Shown: positions 31,022 to 39,543, counted from the stretch's first letter. The stretch: DNA of 64,000 nt from Micromonospora sp. NBC_01699 (GCF_036250065.1 NZ_CP109199.1:6632001-6696000), one strand, 5' to 3'. The notes: a model not told the origin generated them from the sequence alone. Program-made: numbers and translations.

Positions 31022-31137
31022 CGGCCGCCCTTCCTGAGGGGTTCTGAAGGCATGCCTTCCGAGCCTAACGCCACGATCACGAGACTGGACGCACCCGCAT
31101 TGGCAGCAGCCCCGAAAGCGTCGGCCATTCGACGCGA

Positions 31138-31563
31138 TCAGCCCGGCCGGGCGTCCTCCCACAATGTCACGAAGTGTTCGCAATAACGGTCAAAAGCGCC
31201 ACCAGTCTGCCGGCGCCGAAGATACATCGTCACGGACTCCTGCCCGAGTAACGCTCCAATGTGAGTAGCCACGATCAGGTCATCGTCGAAGACCCACACG
31301 GACAGGGCCAGGTGCCTGTCGGTCAACCGGACCTCGGGCGGGGCCGGAAGCTTGCCGATCTCCGCCTGTGTGATCGCGATCCGGGTCGAGAGTGTCAGGG
31401 GTGACGCCTCCACCCGCTCACGCTCAGCCGTTGCCGGGCTTTCCGGGTCGCCTAGGAGGAACCGAACGTCAGCACCGGACGCCACCCGGTCGGCGAGGCT
31501 AGCGCCCCCGTCCGGCACGTCCAGCCACACGAAGTAAGACGTGTAGCCCCCGAGCCACAACCG
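31138..31563 (-). pseudogene. 5'-truncated paralogue of the adjacent HTH/PLD-like regulator
   Basis: About 142 codons align with the C-terminal half of the regulator at 32622-33380: ASGADVRFLLGDPESPA corresponds to ESGARVRILLGDPDSPE, and the following LHLxR-type segment (VTMYLRRRQTGGAFDRYCEHF) to LHLRRLAGGDLFNLYADSF. The helix-turn-helix half is missing; homology stops about where the divergent HD gene begins. The open frame upstream is low-quality Arg/Pro/Thr-rich sequence. A truncated gene that may still make a stand-alone sensor domain cannot be excluded. Confidence 0.65.
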
Positions 31564-31598
31564 GTGTGGGCGCAGCCCTTGATCCGTAGTCTGCCGGT

Positions 31599-32147
31599 GT
31601 GAAATTGACGACGCAGGCACGTGACCTGGCCACATCCATGCTGAGCGAGTCGCTGCCTCGACGGTGGGCACATGTGAAAGCGGTGGCTGCGAAAGCAGAG
31701 CGCGTCTCGGCGATGCTGGACCGGGCGGATCAGGACGTGCTGATTGCGGCAGCCTGGTTGCACGACATCGGGTACGCCCCGCCGTTGGCACATAGCGGGT
31801 TCCACCCGTTGGACGGTGCGCGGTGGTTGCGGTCGCGTCGCCTCGGCGAGCGGGTCGCCTGCCTGGTCGCGCACCATACCTGCGCGATACTCGAAGCAGA
31901 GGAGCGAGGACTGGCCGGCGCGTTGGATGCCGAGTTCCGACGGGAAGAGTCACCGACCGCCGACGCGCTCTGGTACTGCGACGCGACTACCGGCCCTGAT
32001 GGACAGGATCTCGACGTGTTCGAGCGTCTGATCGAGATCCGGACCCGCTACGGCCCCGACGACCTGGTAACCCGCTTCATCGACCGAGCAGAACCCGACA
32101 TTGTCGCGGCCGTACGGCGGACCGAGGCGCGTCTCGCCGCGCTGTGA
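31599..32147 (+). CDS. HD-domain phosphohydrolase
   Basis: A 182-residue HD-superfamily metal-dependent phosphohydrolase. The histidines and HD pair are seen in SLPRRWAHVKAVAAKAERV, AAAWLHDIGYAPPLAHSGFHPLDGARWL and LVAHHTCAI, with the final Asp in ADALWYCDATTGPDG. Such proteins hydrolyse nucleotides or phosphodiesters; the substrate here is unknown. GTG start at 31599. It lies between the truncated regulator and the NUDIX gene, ending 1 bp before the NUDIX stop codon. Confidence 0.87.
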   Translation: MKLTTQARDLATSMLSESLPRRWAHVKAVAAKAERVSAMLDRADQDVLIAAAWLHDIGYAPPLAHSGFHPLDGARWLRSRRLGERVACLVAHHTCAILEAEERGLAGALDAEFRREESPTADALWYCDATTGPDGQDLDVFERLIEIRTRYGPDDLVTRFIDRAEPDIVAAVRRTEARLAAL

Positions 32148-32618
32148 TCAGCCGATGTACGGCTGAGGCAGGTTCGCGTACCCGTGGTCGATGCGTAGGC
32201 GCATCGAAGGATGGATGCTCAGATCGTCCAGAACGGCTTGATCGACCCATGCGACCTGGGATGACTCATCGCTCTCGGTCGGCTCTCCGGACAGGTAGCG
32301 AGCCCGAAAGCAGAGCGAGAACTGTTGCCGCACTTCGCCGTCGCTGTACGCGATGACGTGGTTCGGATCGGTGTAGGTGCCGACCAGCCCGGTGACCGCG
32401 ACGACGATGCCGGTCTCCTCTCTCGTCTCACGGACCACTGTCTCCGCGATCGACTCCCCGAAGTCCTGGGCTCCCCCCGGCAGCGCCCAGAGCTCGTTGT
32501 CGGTGCGCCGGATGAGTAGAACCCTGCCTTGGTCATCGAGTACGAAGGCGGTGACCGCGACGACGATGCTGTTGGGCTTGGGAGCGATGGGATCGTGGAA
32601 ATATTCGGTTCGTGCCAT
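32148..32618 (-). CDS. NUDIX hydrolase
   Basis: A 156-residue NUDIX enzyme. The complete Nudix box GX5EX7REUXEEXGU is present in GAQDFGESIAETVVRETREETGI, preceded by the beta strand VLLIRRTDNELWALPGG. It hydrolyses a nucleoside diphosphate linked to another moiety; substrate unknown. The ATG at 32618 is only 3 bp after the regulator's stop codon, and AGG just before it overlaps that stop, so the two genes form an operon. Confidence 0.9.
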   Translation of the reverse strand: MARTEYFHDPIAPKPNSIVVAVTAFVLDDQGRVLLIRRTDNELWALPGGAQDFGESIAETVVRETREETGIVVAVTGLVGTYTDPNHVIAYSDGEVRQQFSLCFRARYLSGEPTESDESSQVAWVDQAVLDDLSIHPSMRLRIDHGYANLPQPYIG

Positions 32619-32621
32619 GTC

Positions 32622-33380
32622 CTACAGCGCCTCTCGGTGCTCGCGCAGCGGCCGGGCGGTGGACCAGATTCGGTCGAAGCTGTCGGCGTACAGGTTGAAC
32701 AGGTCTCCACCGGCAAGCCTACGAAGGTGAAGCGTCGGCGCGTGAGCGGCTGGAAATCCGAAGACATGCGGGTTGACCAGCATCTCGTCATCGAACTGGT
32801 AGATCGAGTTGTACAGCGTCGTCCGGTGCAGACCCAGGCTGACTCCCTCAACGCCATCGAGTTTGCCGTACCAGGCGAGGACGTTGCGGATCTTCGCCGA
32901 GATTGCGTCACCGATTCCCTCGTCCGCGCCGCGCTGTGCGACCTCCGGCGAATCTGGATCTCCAAGAAGGATTCGCACTCTCGCACCGGACTCAGCCCGC
33001 TCCCGCAGGATGGCGACCAGGTTTGGATGTTGCTCAGGCAGGAAAAGCCCGGCGTACACCAGGATCGAGATCTGTTGACCTGCCGTTGTCAGCAGCCGTC
33101 GCCATAGTTCGACGGGCACCGCCACACGGCGTGAATAGATCTGGATCAGTTCCGACTCACTGACTTCGGCGGCGCGCCCCGGCAGCAGGGCATCCGGCCA
33201 CAGGTACGTCTGAGTCTCGCCGAGATGCGCGGCGAGCGCGTACCGATGTCGGGGATATGGGATGCGGTCCCGCGTAATCCACCGCTCGACCGTCTTCGGA
33301 TCAACTCCGGTCACAACAGCGAGATCACCTGGGGTAAGGCGCTTCCGATGCATGGCATCGCGCAGACGCTCATTTGGCAC
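32622..33380 (-). CDS. HTH regulator with phospholipase D-like sensor domain
   Basis: A 252-residue protein. Residues 1-60 are a helix-turn-helix (LRDAMHRKRLTPGDLAVVTGVDPKTVERWITRDRIPYPRH). Residues about 100-250 look like the actinobacterial DUF5919 type, a PLD-like alpha/beta domain (ISILVYAGLFLPEQHPNLV, GARVRILLGDPDSPE, LHRTTLYNSIYQFDDEMLV, HLRRLAGGDLFNLYADSF) without an evident HxK catalytic motif, so it is probably a sensor. The family name is recalled, not searched. It heads an operon with the NUDIX hydrolase. Codons are less GC-biased than in neighbouring housekeeping genes. Confidence 0.78.
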   Translation of the reverse strand: MPNERLRDAMHRKRLTPGDLAVVTGVDPKTVERWITRDRIPYPRHRYALAAHLGETQTYLWPDALLPGRAAEVSESELIQIYSRRVAVPVELWRRLLTTAGQQISILVYAGLFLPEQHPNLVAILRERAESGARVRILLGDPDSPEVAQRGADEGIGDAISAKIRNVLAWYGKLDGVEGVSLGLHRTTLYNSIYQFDDEMLVNPHVFGFPAAHAPTLHLRRLAGGDLFNLYADSFDRIWSTARPLREHREAL

Positions 33381-33601
33381 GCCAACCTCCGAGAGACGTC
33401 TAGGGACGACTCAATCTATGACCGGACGTCCAAGGTTGTCCAGTGCTGTGGTGCTCCTTCGATAGTGAATTCAGGAAAGTAATGGACATGATCGAGCCGA
33501 TGTCAACCACTGCGAATTGTGCCGCGACGATGCCCGTCCCATCGGAATTCTTCGCGGTCGGGGTGTCCGGTCGCGTACGGCGGAACCCGGAGGACTGACC
33601 G

Positions 33602-34822
33602 GTGGAGAACGAGCTGCCGATCGGGCGGCGGGTGGCGTACTGGCGTGGTCGTCGGAAGATGTCGCAACAGGTGTTCGGTGACCGGATCGGCAAGTCGAAG
33701 AGTTGGGTCGACAAGGTCGAGCGGGGCGAGCGGCGGTTGGACAAATATTCCGTGGTGCACACGATCGCAGGGGCCCTGGGGATCAGTGTGGACGTGCTGC
33801 TCGGCGGAGGGGAGAACACCGCCCGGGTGACCCCGACCGAGCCGATCGACCTGGACGGGATCCGGCGTACGCTCTCCCGCTTCGCGCCGGTCGCGTACCT
33901 GGGAACCTCCCGTACCGGACCGCTACTGCACGAACTGGAACAGGCGGTCACCCACGCGTGGCTGACCTGTCAGTACGGCCGCTACGACGTGCTGGTCCAC
34001 GCGCTGCCGCGCCTGCTGCGTGACGTCCACACCGCCGAGGGCTACCACAGTGGGGACAACCGAATTCGGGCCGCGAGTCTGGTCGGGCAGGTCTACCAGG
34101 TCATATCGTCGGTGACCCGCAAGCTCGGCGCCCACGATCTGGCCCGGCTCGCCGCCGAGCGGTCGATCGACGCCGCGTTACGGGCTGACGATCCGTTGCT
34201 GGCCGGTACGGGTACGACCAGGTTCGCCAACGCGCTGCTCGCGGCGAGTGATGTGCGCGCGGCGTTCGAGGCGAACATCGTCATGGCGCACCGCCTCGCC
34301 CCGAACGGCCCCACCTGGGCCGATGCCGACCGGGTCTCCGTCTATGGGTCGCTGCTGTTGCAGGGGGCGATGGCGGCGGCACACCTGGGCGACAACCCGA
34401 GCGTTCGCGAGCTGCTGCGGGAGGCGCAGGTAGCGGCGACCGCCCTCGGCAGGGACGACAACCGGTACCGGACCTCCTTCGGCCCGACCAACGTCGAACT
34501 TCACCGTACGGCGGCCGCCGTCGAACTGGGCGACGGCCGACAGGCCATCGCCACTCACAACGCCCTACCACCGCGCCCGTTCGCTGCGCTGATGCCCGAG
34601 CGCCGCGCCCACGCCCTGCTCGACGTCGCCCGAGGCTACCTCCTGGTCGGCGACATGGCCCGCGCCGGGGACGCCCTCCTCGAAGGCGACCAGCACGCCC
34701 CGGCCGAGATTCGCTCGCGGCCGATGGCGCGGGACATCATGTCGGCGGTGCTGCGAGGCACAAGAGGCGCCCCACCCGCGCTGGTCGCGGAACTGGCCGA
34801 CCGGATGGGGGCCAGGGTGTGA
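33602..34822 (+). CDS. XRE-family regulator with helical repeat C-terminus
   Basis: A 406-residue regulator. Residues 6-60 are an XRE helix-turn-helix (IGRRVAYWRGRRKMSQQVFGDRIGKSKSWVDKVERGERRL). The rest is all-helical and TPR-like, with ALLAASDVRAAFEANIVMAHRLAP and similar units. The GTG at 33602 follows GGAGG. Its stop overlaps the start of the small downstream gene (GTGTGA), so the pair is translationally coupled. The 221 bp upstream form a divergent promoter region with the HTH/NUDIX operon. Confidence 0.86.
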   Translation: MENELPIGRRVAYWRGRRKMSQQVFGDRIGKSKSWVDKVERGERRLDKYSVVHTIAGALGISVDVLLGGGENTARVTPTEPIDLDGIRRTLSRFAPVAYLGTSRTGPLLHELEQAVTHAWLTCQYGRYDVLVHALPRLLRDVHTAEGYHSGDNRIRAASLVGQVYQVISSVTRKLGAHDLARLAAERSIDAALRADDPLLAGTGTTRFANALLAASDVRAAFEANIVMAHRLAPNGPTWADADRVSVYGSLLLQGAMAAAHLGDNPSVRELLREAQVAATALGRDDNRYRTSFGPTNVELHRTAAAVELGDGRQAIATHNALPPRPFAALMPERRAHALLDVARGYLLVGDMARAGDALLEGDQHAPAEIRSRPMARDIMSAVLRGTRGAPPALVAELADRMGARV

Positions 34823-35100
34823 GCGACGACCAGGGCGACGGCGCCCCGATGGGCGCCCCGCACCGCCCCGGCACCGACTGGCGCTGTCGCGACGACGGCG
34901 AGGAGTGGCCGTGTCAGGTTTTCAAGCGCCGCATGTGGTCGCTCTACCGCAACGACCGCGACCGGTTCACGACGTTCATGCGGCACTTTCGCGACAAGGC
35001 AACCGCCGACCTGGACAACCTGACCGCCGAGCAGGCCGAAACCCGGTTCGTCGGCTGGGTCCACGACCCGCCGGTGCGGCGCCGGTTGCGGTCGGTCTGA
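34819..35100 (+). CDS. Small protein with Cys-X8-Cys (WPC) motif, coupled to XRE regulator
   Basis: A 93-residue hydrophilic protein with DWRCRDDGEEWPCQVFKRR, a Trp-x-Cys-x8-Cys arrangement also seen in small actinobacterial proteins often labelled flavin reductase-like without real evidence. The remainder is helical (RDRFTTFMRHFRDKATADLDNLTAEQAETRFVGWV). It overlaps the upstream regulator gene by 4 bp, and small acidic partners are common for this kind of XRE protein. Function unknown. Confidence 0.72.
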   Translation: MSDDQGDGAPMGAPHRPGTDWRCRDDGEEWPCQVFKRRMWSLYRNDRDRFTTFMRHFRDKATADLDNLTAEQAETRFVGWVHDPPVRRRLRSV

Positions 35101-35112
35101 TCTTCCGGCCGA

Positions 35113-35152
35113 GGTGGGGCGGCGAGCACACCCGGTGCTCACACACCCCACC
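35113..35152. terminator. Bidirectional terminator hairpin
   Basis: GGTGGGG (35113-35119) pairs with CCCCACC (35146-35152), and an inner stem GAGCAC/GTGCTC (35124-35129, 35135-35140) lies within. It separates the convergent small-protein and ssb genes. Confidence 0.7.
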
Positions 35153-35170
35153 ACCGACGGACCGCCCCGG

Positions 35171-36064
35171 TCAGGCCGGTACGGGCACCCGACTGCGCCC
35201 ACGCCGGGCACGACCGCTGCCCGACCTGTCGTCAGCCCCCTGACCCGTCGCCGGTTCGCCACCGAGCAGCCGCTCGTCACCGGTGAACCCGTCCCCGGTC
35301 GGCCCGGCTGGCCGGTCGTCGTCCCGCAGTTCACCCGCTGGAGCCTCCTCCGCCGGCAACCCAGTCGGGTCGTCGGCGGGCGGCAGGCTCGGCAACTCGT
35401 CGCGCAGCGTCAGGAAGCGCTGGGTGGCACCGTCTCCGGCGGCTTCGCCACTGTCGGACGGGTAGCCCGTTCCGGGGCCGTAGCCGGTGTCGGGCTCGTA
35501 GCCCGTACCCGTGCCGTAGCCCGGGCCGGGCGTGAAGCCTGGGGCCGGCGAGACCGGTACGGGGGCGTAGCCGGGTTCGTCGTCCAGCGGCCGGTCGTCG
35601 GGCCGGGCCGGCGCCTGCGCGTCCGGCACCGGTGCGGTCTCCTCGCCCCGCACCCGCTGCTCGGCTTCGGCGTCCTCGATCGAGCTGGTGGTCATGGTCG
35701 GGCGGTTGCGGGCGAACTTGCCCCGGCCCCGGGACAGGTCGTGACCGACGGCGACCGCCTCCATCTCGTACATGGTGCGGTGGTTACCGGCGTCGTCGAC
35801 CCAGTCGCGGGTGTACATCCGGCCGACCACGACGATCGGGTCGCCGGTCATCACCGAGGAGGCGACGCCCTCGGCGAGCTTGCGCCAGCAGTTGACCCGT
35901 ACCCGAAGGCTGTTGCCGTCGACCCAGCGTCCGCTCTCCCGGTCGAGCCGGCGCGCGGTCGACGCGACCTTGAAGTTGGTCACCAGCGTGCCGCTCTGGT
36001 TGGTACGCCGCCACTCCGGGGCGGTGAGCACATTACCCACGACAGTTACATAGGTGTCGAACAT
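35171..36064 (-). CDS. Single-stranded DNA-binding protein paralogue
   Basis: A 297-residue protein. Residues 1-115 are an OB-fold SSB domain (MFDTYVTVVGNVLTAPEWRRT, TNFKVASTARRLDRES, DGNSLRVRVNCWRKLAEGVASSV, GRMYTRDWVDDAGNHRTMYEMEAVAVGHDLS). The long tail is disordered and rich in Pro, Gly, Asp and Tyr, with GTGYEPDTGYGPGTGY-like repeats, and it lacks the acidic DDDIPF-type end of the main SSB. It is probably the second, non-essential SSB of actinobacteria. GGAGAG lies just before the ATG at 36064. Confidence 0.88.
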   Translation of the reverse strand: MFDTYVTVVGNVLTAPEWRRTNQSGTLVTNFKVASTARRLDRESGRWVDGNSLRVRVNCWRKLAEGVASSVMTGDPIVVVGRMYTRDWVDDAGNHRTMYEMEAVAVGHDLSRGRGKFARNRPTMTTSSIEDAEAEQRVRGEETAPVPDAQAPARPDDRPLDDEPGYAPVPVSPAPGFTPGPGYGTGTGYEPDTGYGPGTGYPSDSGEAAGDGATQRFLTLRDELPSLPPADDPTGLPAEEAPAGELRDDDRPAGPTGDGFTGDERLLGGEPATGQGADDRSGSGRARRGRSRVPVPA

Positions 36065-36243
36065 TCTCTCTCCATAGCTTTCACGATGAATCAGGCGAAT
36101 GGCTGCGAGTCGACTCGCCGTCGAGCCTGGCGGGCGGGCAGCCGTGACGCCACCGGCCGGGCGCGACCTGTGGACAACCCGGCGACCGGTGGATAAAGAC
36201 CTGATCAAGCGCGAATGTGCTATGTCGAGATAACGTCAAGCCC

Positions 36244-37665
36244 GTGGAACCCGATGTGCTCGGCGGAGCGTACGAGAGCCAGACGATCGATCTCGGGCAC
36301 GACGACGAGGGGCCGGTGCGGGCCACCCTGGTCCGCCGTCGGGCCGACCGGCCCACCGGTCGCGCCGTGCTCTACCTGCACGGATTCGCCGACTACTTCT
36401 TCCAGGCCCACCTGGCCGACTTCTACGTCGAACGCGGTTGGGACTTCTACGCGCTCGACCTGCGCAAGTACGGCCGCAGCCTGCTCCCGCACCAGACGCC
36501 CAACTTCTGCCTCGACCTGACCGACTACTTCCCCGAACTTGACGCCGCCGCCGACATCATCCGCAACCAGGACGGCAACCACACCCTCCTGGTCAACGGA
36601 CACTCCACCGGCGGCCTGCTCGGGGCCCTCTGGACGCACGCGAGGCGGGACAGCCGACTCGTTGACGGGTTGTTCCTGAACAGCCCGTTCTTCGACCTCA
36701 ACGCGCCGTGGCTGGCCCGCAGGCCGCTCGCCGCCGCCGTGGCCCAGTTGGCCCGGCGGATGCCGTACCTGGTCATCCCGATCGCGCTCTCCCCGGTGTA
36801 CGGGCAGAGCCTGCACACCGAGCACCGGGGCGAGTGGACCTACGACCTGACCTGGAAGCCGCTCGGCGGTTTCCCCGTACGGGCCGGTTGGTTGGCCGCG
36901 ATCCGTCGCGCCCAGCGGCAGGTGCAGACCGGGCTGGCGATCTCCGTACCGGTTCTGCTCACCTCGTCGACGCGCAGCCTCCGGAGCACGACCTGGCACG
37001 AGTCGGCGACGCTCGCGGACACCGTGCTCAACGTGGCGGACATGGCCCGGTGGGCACCGATGCTGGGACGGCACGTGACCCTGGTCCGGTTCGACGGCGG
37101 CCTGCACGATCTGACCCTGTCCAGCCCGGCAATACGCGAGCAGCTCTTCAGCGAGGTGGATCGGTGGATCGACGCCTTCCTCGCCCGAACTCCCCCGGCT
37201 GCGGAGACTCCGACCAGCGCACCACCGGACCGGACTCCGCAGCCGGCTCCGGCTCCGACGGCTCCGCCCGGTCCGGCTCCCCGTACGGCACCGGCTCCGG
37301 CTGCACCGACACGGGCCGGTACGGCAGCCGAGCCGGCTCCCGGTACCCCGAACGCCCCGGCGGCGGGTACGCCGGCCGATTCGACTCCTCGTACGCCGGT
37401 CGATCCGCTCCCGGCCGCGGACCCGGCCGCTCGCCCACCGGCCGCAGACCCGACCGTTCCGTCGGCGGCTGCGGACCCGGTTGTTCGGCGCTCCGCCGGG
37501 GACCCGGCCGTTCCGTCGCCGGAGGAGGCACCGGGCGTTCCGGTGACGGCTGGTAGGGCGGCCGGGGTGGCTGCTGGACCACCCGACGAGCCGATCCGGC
37601 GGTCGGCGCCGCCGGATGAAACGGCAACCACATCCCCTGCCGCCAGACCAGCAGGTCACGGCTGA
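36244..37665 (+). CDS. Alpha/beta hydrolase with a read-through-like C-terminal tail
   Basis: A serine hydrolase of the monoacylglycerol lipase/lysophospholipase type. The catalytic domain covers residues 1-315: RAVLYLHGFADYF (oxyanion loop), nucleophile elbow NGHSTGGLLGAL, and DGGLHDLTLS with the catalytic histidine. After WIDAFLART the frame continues for about 155 residues of Pro/Ala/Thr repeats that run antisense to the coding tail of the DUF1444 gene. In 37201-37320 only 24 of 40 third positions are G/C in this frame against 37 of 40 in the opposite gene. The tail may be tolerated rather than selected. GTG at 36244 preferred over 36217. Confidence 0.82.
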   Translation: MEPDVLGGAYESQTIDLGHDDEGPVRATLVRRRADRPTGRAVLYLHGFADYFFQAHLADFYVERGWDFYALDLRKYGRSLLPHQTPNFCLDLTDYFPELDAAADIIRNQDGNHTLLVNGHSTGGLLGALWTHARRDSRLVDGLFLNSPFFDLNAPWLARRPLAAAVAQLARRMPYLVIPIALSPVYGQSLHTEHRGEWTYDLTWKPLGGFPVRAGWLAAIRRAQRQVQTGLAISVPVLLTSSTRSLRSTTWHESATLADTVLNVADMARWAPMLGRHVTLVRFDGGLHDLTLSSPAIREQLFSEVDRWIDAFLARTPPAAETPTSAPPDRTPQPAPAPTAPPGPAPRTAPAPAAPTRAGTAAEPAPGTPNAPAAGTPADSTPRTPVDPLPAADPAARPPAADPTVPSAAADPVVRRSAGDPAVPSPEEAPGVPVTAGRAAGVAAGPPDEPIRRSAPPDETATTSPAARPAGHG

Positions 37666-38125
37666 GCGGGTGCGGGTCACCGGCGAAGAAGACCCGGTCC
37701 ACCGCCCGGCGTGCCTTCTCCCGACCGGGCCGTGACTGGGACCCGGTGACGATCACCACGTCCCGGGCCGGGACGCCGATGACCAGCTCACCGGGGACCG
37801 ACTGTTGCAGGTCGTTCCAGAACTCGTCGACCAGCAGCACGCTGGACTCCAGGCCGTCGAAGGAGAGCAGCAGCGCCGGCGGCTGGCCGGAGATCCGCAG
37901 CCGGCTCATCGCCAGGTCGAGGTTCTGCATCGCGGTACGCCGCAGGGCCCGCCGCCCGACCCCGCTTCGCTCCAGGTCCGCCCAGGTAACCAGGCGCTCA
38001 CCGTACGGTGGGCCGAACGAGTAGGCGATGCCTATGTCGTCGGAGAACTCGTCGAGCAGCATGTCCCCGCCGAGCTGCTCATCAACAGTCGACACAAGCA
38101 GCGGCAAAAACTGGGTGCTCGTCAC
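37148..38125 (-). CDS. DUF1444-like protein with Pro-rich tail
   Basis: A 325-residue protein whose first 180 residues match the DUF1444 type of conserved protein (FLPLLVSTVDEQLGGDMLLDEFSDDIGIAYSFGPPYGERLVTWADL, LLLSFDGLESSVLLVDEFW, VIGVPARDVVIVTGSQSRPG, DRVFFAGDPHPLSRDLLVWR). Function unknown. The C-terminal 140 residues are Pro/Arg/Glu-rich and probably disordered. The last 518 bp overlap the convergent hydrolase gene. Start at the GTG at 38125 (VTSTQFLPLL); the open frame continues upstream through the tRNA region and is not coding there. Confidence 0.8.
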   Translation of the reverse strand: MTSTQFLPLLVSTVDEQLGGDMLLDEFSDDIGIAYSFGPPYGERLVTWADLERSGVGRRALRRTAMQNLDLAMSRLRISGQPPALLLSFDGLESSVLLVDEFWNDLQQSVPGELVIGVPARDVVIVTGSQSRPGREKARRAVDRVFFAGDPHPLSRDLLVWRQGMWLPFHPAAPTAGSARRVVQQPPRPPYQPSPERPVPPPATERPGPRRSAEQPGPQPPTERSGLRPVGERPGPRPGADRPAYEESNRPAYPPPGRSGYREPARLPYRPVSVQPEPVPYGEPDRAEPSEPEPAAESGPVVRWSESPQPGEFGRGRRRSTDPPR

Positions 38126-38230
38126 CTGCACCCGTGAAAACCTAGTATGTGCTGGCCGGGCCGGCGACCCCCGTCCAGCCGGACAACCGTCCGGCAGCGC
38201 GGGTACCCTTCTCGCGCGCGAACACAGCAG

Positions 38231-38306
38231 GCGCTCGTAGCTCAGCGGATAGAGCAGGGGACTTCTAATCCCAAGGTCGTAGGTTCGATCCCTACCGGGC
38301 GCACCA
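38231..38306 (+). tRNA. tRNA-Arg (anticodon TCT)
   Basis: A complete 76-base cloverleaf. Acceptor GCGCTCG pairs with CGGGCGC (one G-U), D stem GCTC/GAGC, anticodon loop CTTCTAA giving TCT, T arm GTAGG-TTCGATC-CCTAC, discriminator A and a genomically encoded CCA. It reads AGA codons, which are rare in this GC-rich genome. No integrase or attachment-site duplication was seen beside it. Confidence 0.97.
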
Positions 38307-38469
38307 GAAAATCGCAGGTCAGGAGCAGTCAAGCCAGGAAGGAGCGACTCGCTTCCAGACCTTCCGTGCCGACTCCATGACTCACCGTGACCAAAACCCG
38401 ATCGCGAAAAAATTTCCGCGCGTGCACCCCGTCAGGCCCCGCCGCCCCGGCTGATCCGATCAACCGAGG

Positions 38470-38503
38470 TGGGCTGTGCCGACGTCACCGCCGGTACAGC
38501 CCA
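38470..38503. terminator. Terminator-like hairpin downstream of the FkbM gene
   Basis: TGGGCTGT (38470-38477) and ACAGCCCA (38496-38503) pair perfectly and the stem continues inward with a G-U and C-G pairs. It lies 60 bp past the FkbM stop on that gene's strand. The rest of 38307-38563 shows no gene. Confidence 0.6.
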
Positions 38504-38563
38504 CTCGACCTGGCCCAGGGGGCGAGGCGTACCGCAGCCGGCCCTTTGGTGGTTCGGCGCGCA

Positions 38564-39394
38564 CTATCCGGAGCGCAGGACGACGTCCTTGCTCAGTCCG
38601 GCCCAGCCGGTGGCGCGAGCCCCGGTGATCGCGTCCCGCAGCCCGTGTACGTCGACCGCCTGCTCCACACCAGCCCGGATGATGTTGACGGTGAACCGCT
38701 CGCAGAGGAACGTGAGCAGTTCGTCGTCGGCGTGCATCACCTCGCAGATGCCGGCGACCGTACGACCGCGCAGCAGGCCGGCCATCCCCTCCAACGCCGC
38801 CAGTTCGTGTCCCTCGACGTCGATTTTGAACAGCAGCGAGTCGTCGGGTTCGAGGGTGATCCGCTCGTCCAACCGGAAGCAGTCCACCGACACGCCACGG
38901 TCGCTCGGCAGACGCAGCGAGGAGACCCCGGAGTGCTTGTGGAAGTTCAGCCGGGCGGTCCCCGCCTCGTCACTGGCGGCGCCCTCGTGCAGCACGATCT
39001 GGGGGTAGTCCTCGGCGGTGTGCCGTACCGTCTCGCGCAGCCGGCGCAGCACCACGGGATTCGGCTCGACCAGGTGCAGTTGGCGCAGCCGCCGGTGGTA
39101 GCGGGTGGAGAAGGCCACCTCGCCGTAGTTGGCGCCGATGTCCAGGGCGACGGTGGGGCGGAGTTCCCCGGCGAGCCGGCGCCAGGTGGCGACCGCGCTC
39201 CGGTCGAGGTTTCCGTTGTACATCGCGAGCAGTACGCCCCGGATGTCGGCGGGATCGGCGTGCATGCGTACGCCGATCTCGTTGCGGAACGCACCGGACC
39301 GCGCCCGCAACGCCGTCCGCTGCGCGACGATGCGTACCCGCTGTCCACCCGAGATGTGGAACGCCTGTCGTAGGACCGACCGGAAGTTGGCCAC
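38564..39394 (-). CDS. FkbM-family methyltransferase
   Basis: A 276-residue SAM-dependent methyltransferase of the FkbM family, usually O-methylating sugars or hydroxyls of secondary metabolites or surface glycans. Motif I is VALDIGANYGEVAFSTRYHRRL with HLVEPNPVVLRRL, and the FkbM hallmark FKIDVEGHELAALEGM is present. The first 70 residues are a helical N-terminal extension. GTG start at 39394. No glycosyltransferase or biosynthetic cluster is adjacent, so the acceptor is unknown. Confidence 0.88.
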   Translation of the reverse strand: MANFRSVLRQAFHISGGQRVRIVAQRTALRARSGAFRNEIGVRMHADPADIRGVLLAMYNGNLDRSAVATWRRLAGELRPTVALDIGANYGEVAFSTRYHRRLRQLHLVEPNPVVLRRLRETVRHTAEDYPQIVLHEGAASDEAGTARLNFHKHSGVSSLRLPSDRGVSVDCFRLDERITLEPDDSLLFKIDVEGHELAALEGMAGLLRGRTVAGICEVMHADDELLTFLCERFTVNIIRAGVEQAVDVHGLRDAITGARATGWAGLSKDVVLRSG

Positions 39395-39543
39395 GCCTCG
39401 CCTCCCTCCTGCTCCAGCCCGCTCGCCTGAATCACGCGCACGGAGTACGCGCCCTCACCGCAACGATGCAGGTAGCCGGAAGGTGACGCTCTGTCGTGGA
39501 CCCGATCGACCGTACGGCGAGCGGAAGGCGCCGGTCAGGCGGC

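Noticed and set aside
37190-37665. Hydrolase C-terminal tail as a genuine Pro-rich wall-spanning domain
   Set aside because: Third-position G/C falls to 60 percent there while the opposite frame keeps 92 percent; there is no signal peptide to bring the protein outside.
38231-38306. tRNA-Arg as an integration (att) site
   Set aside because: No integrase, excisionase or partial tRNA copy lies within the window on either side.
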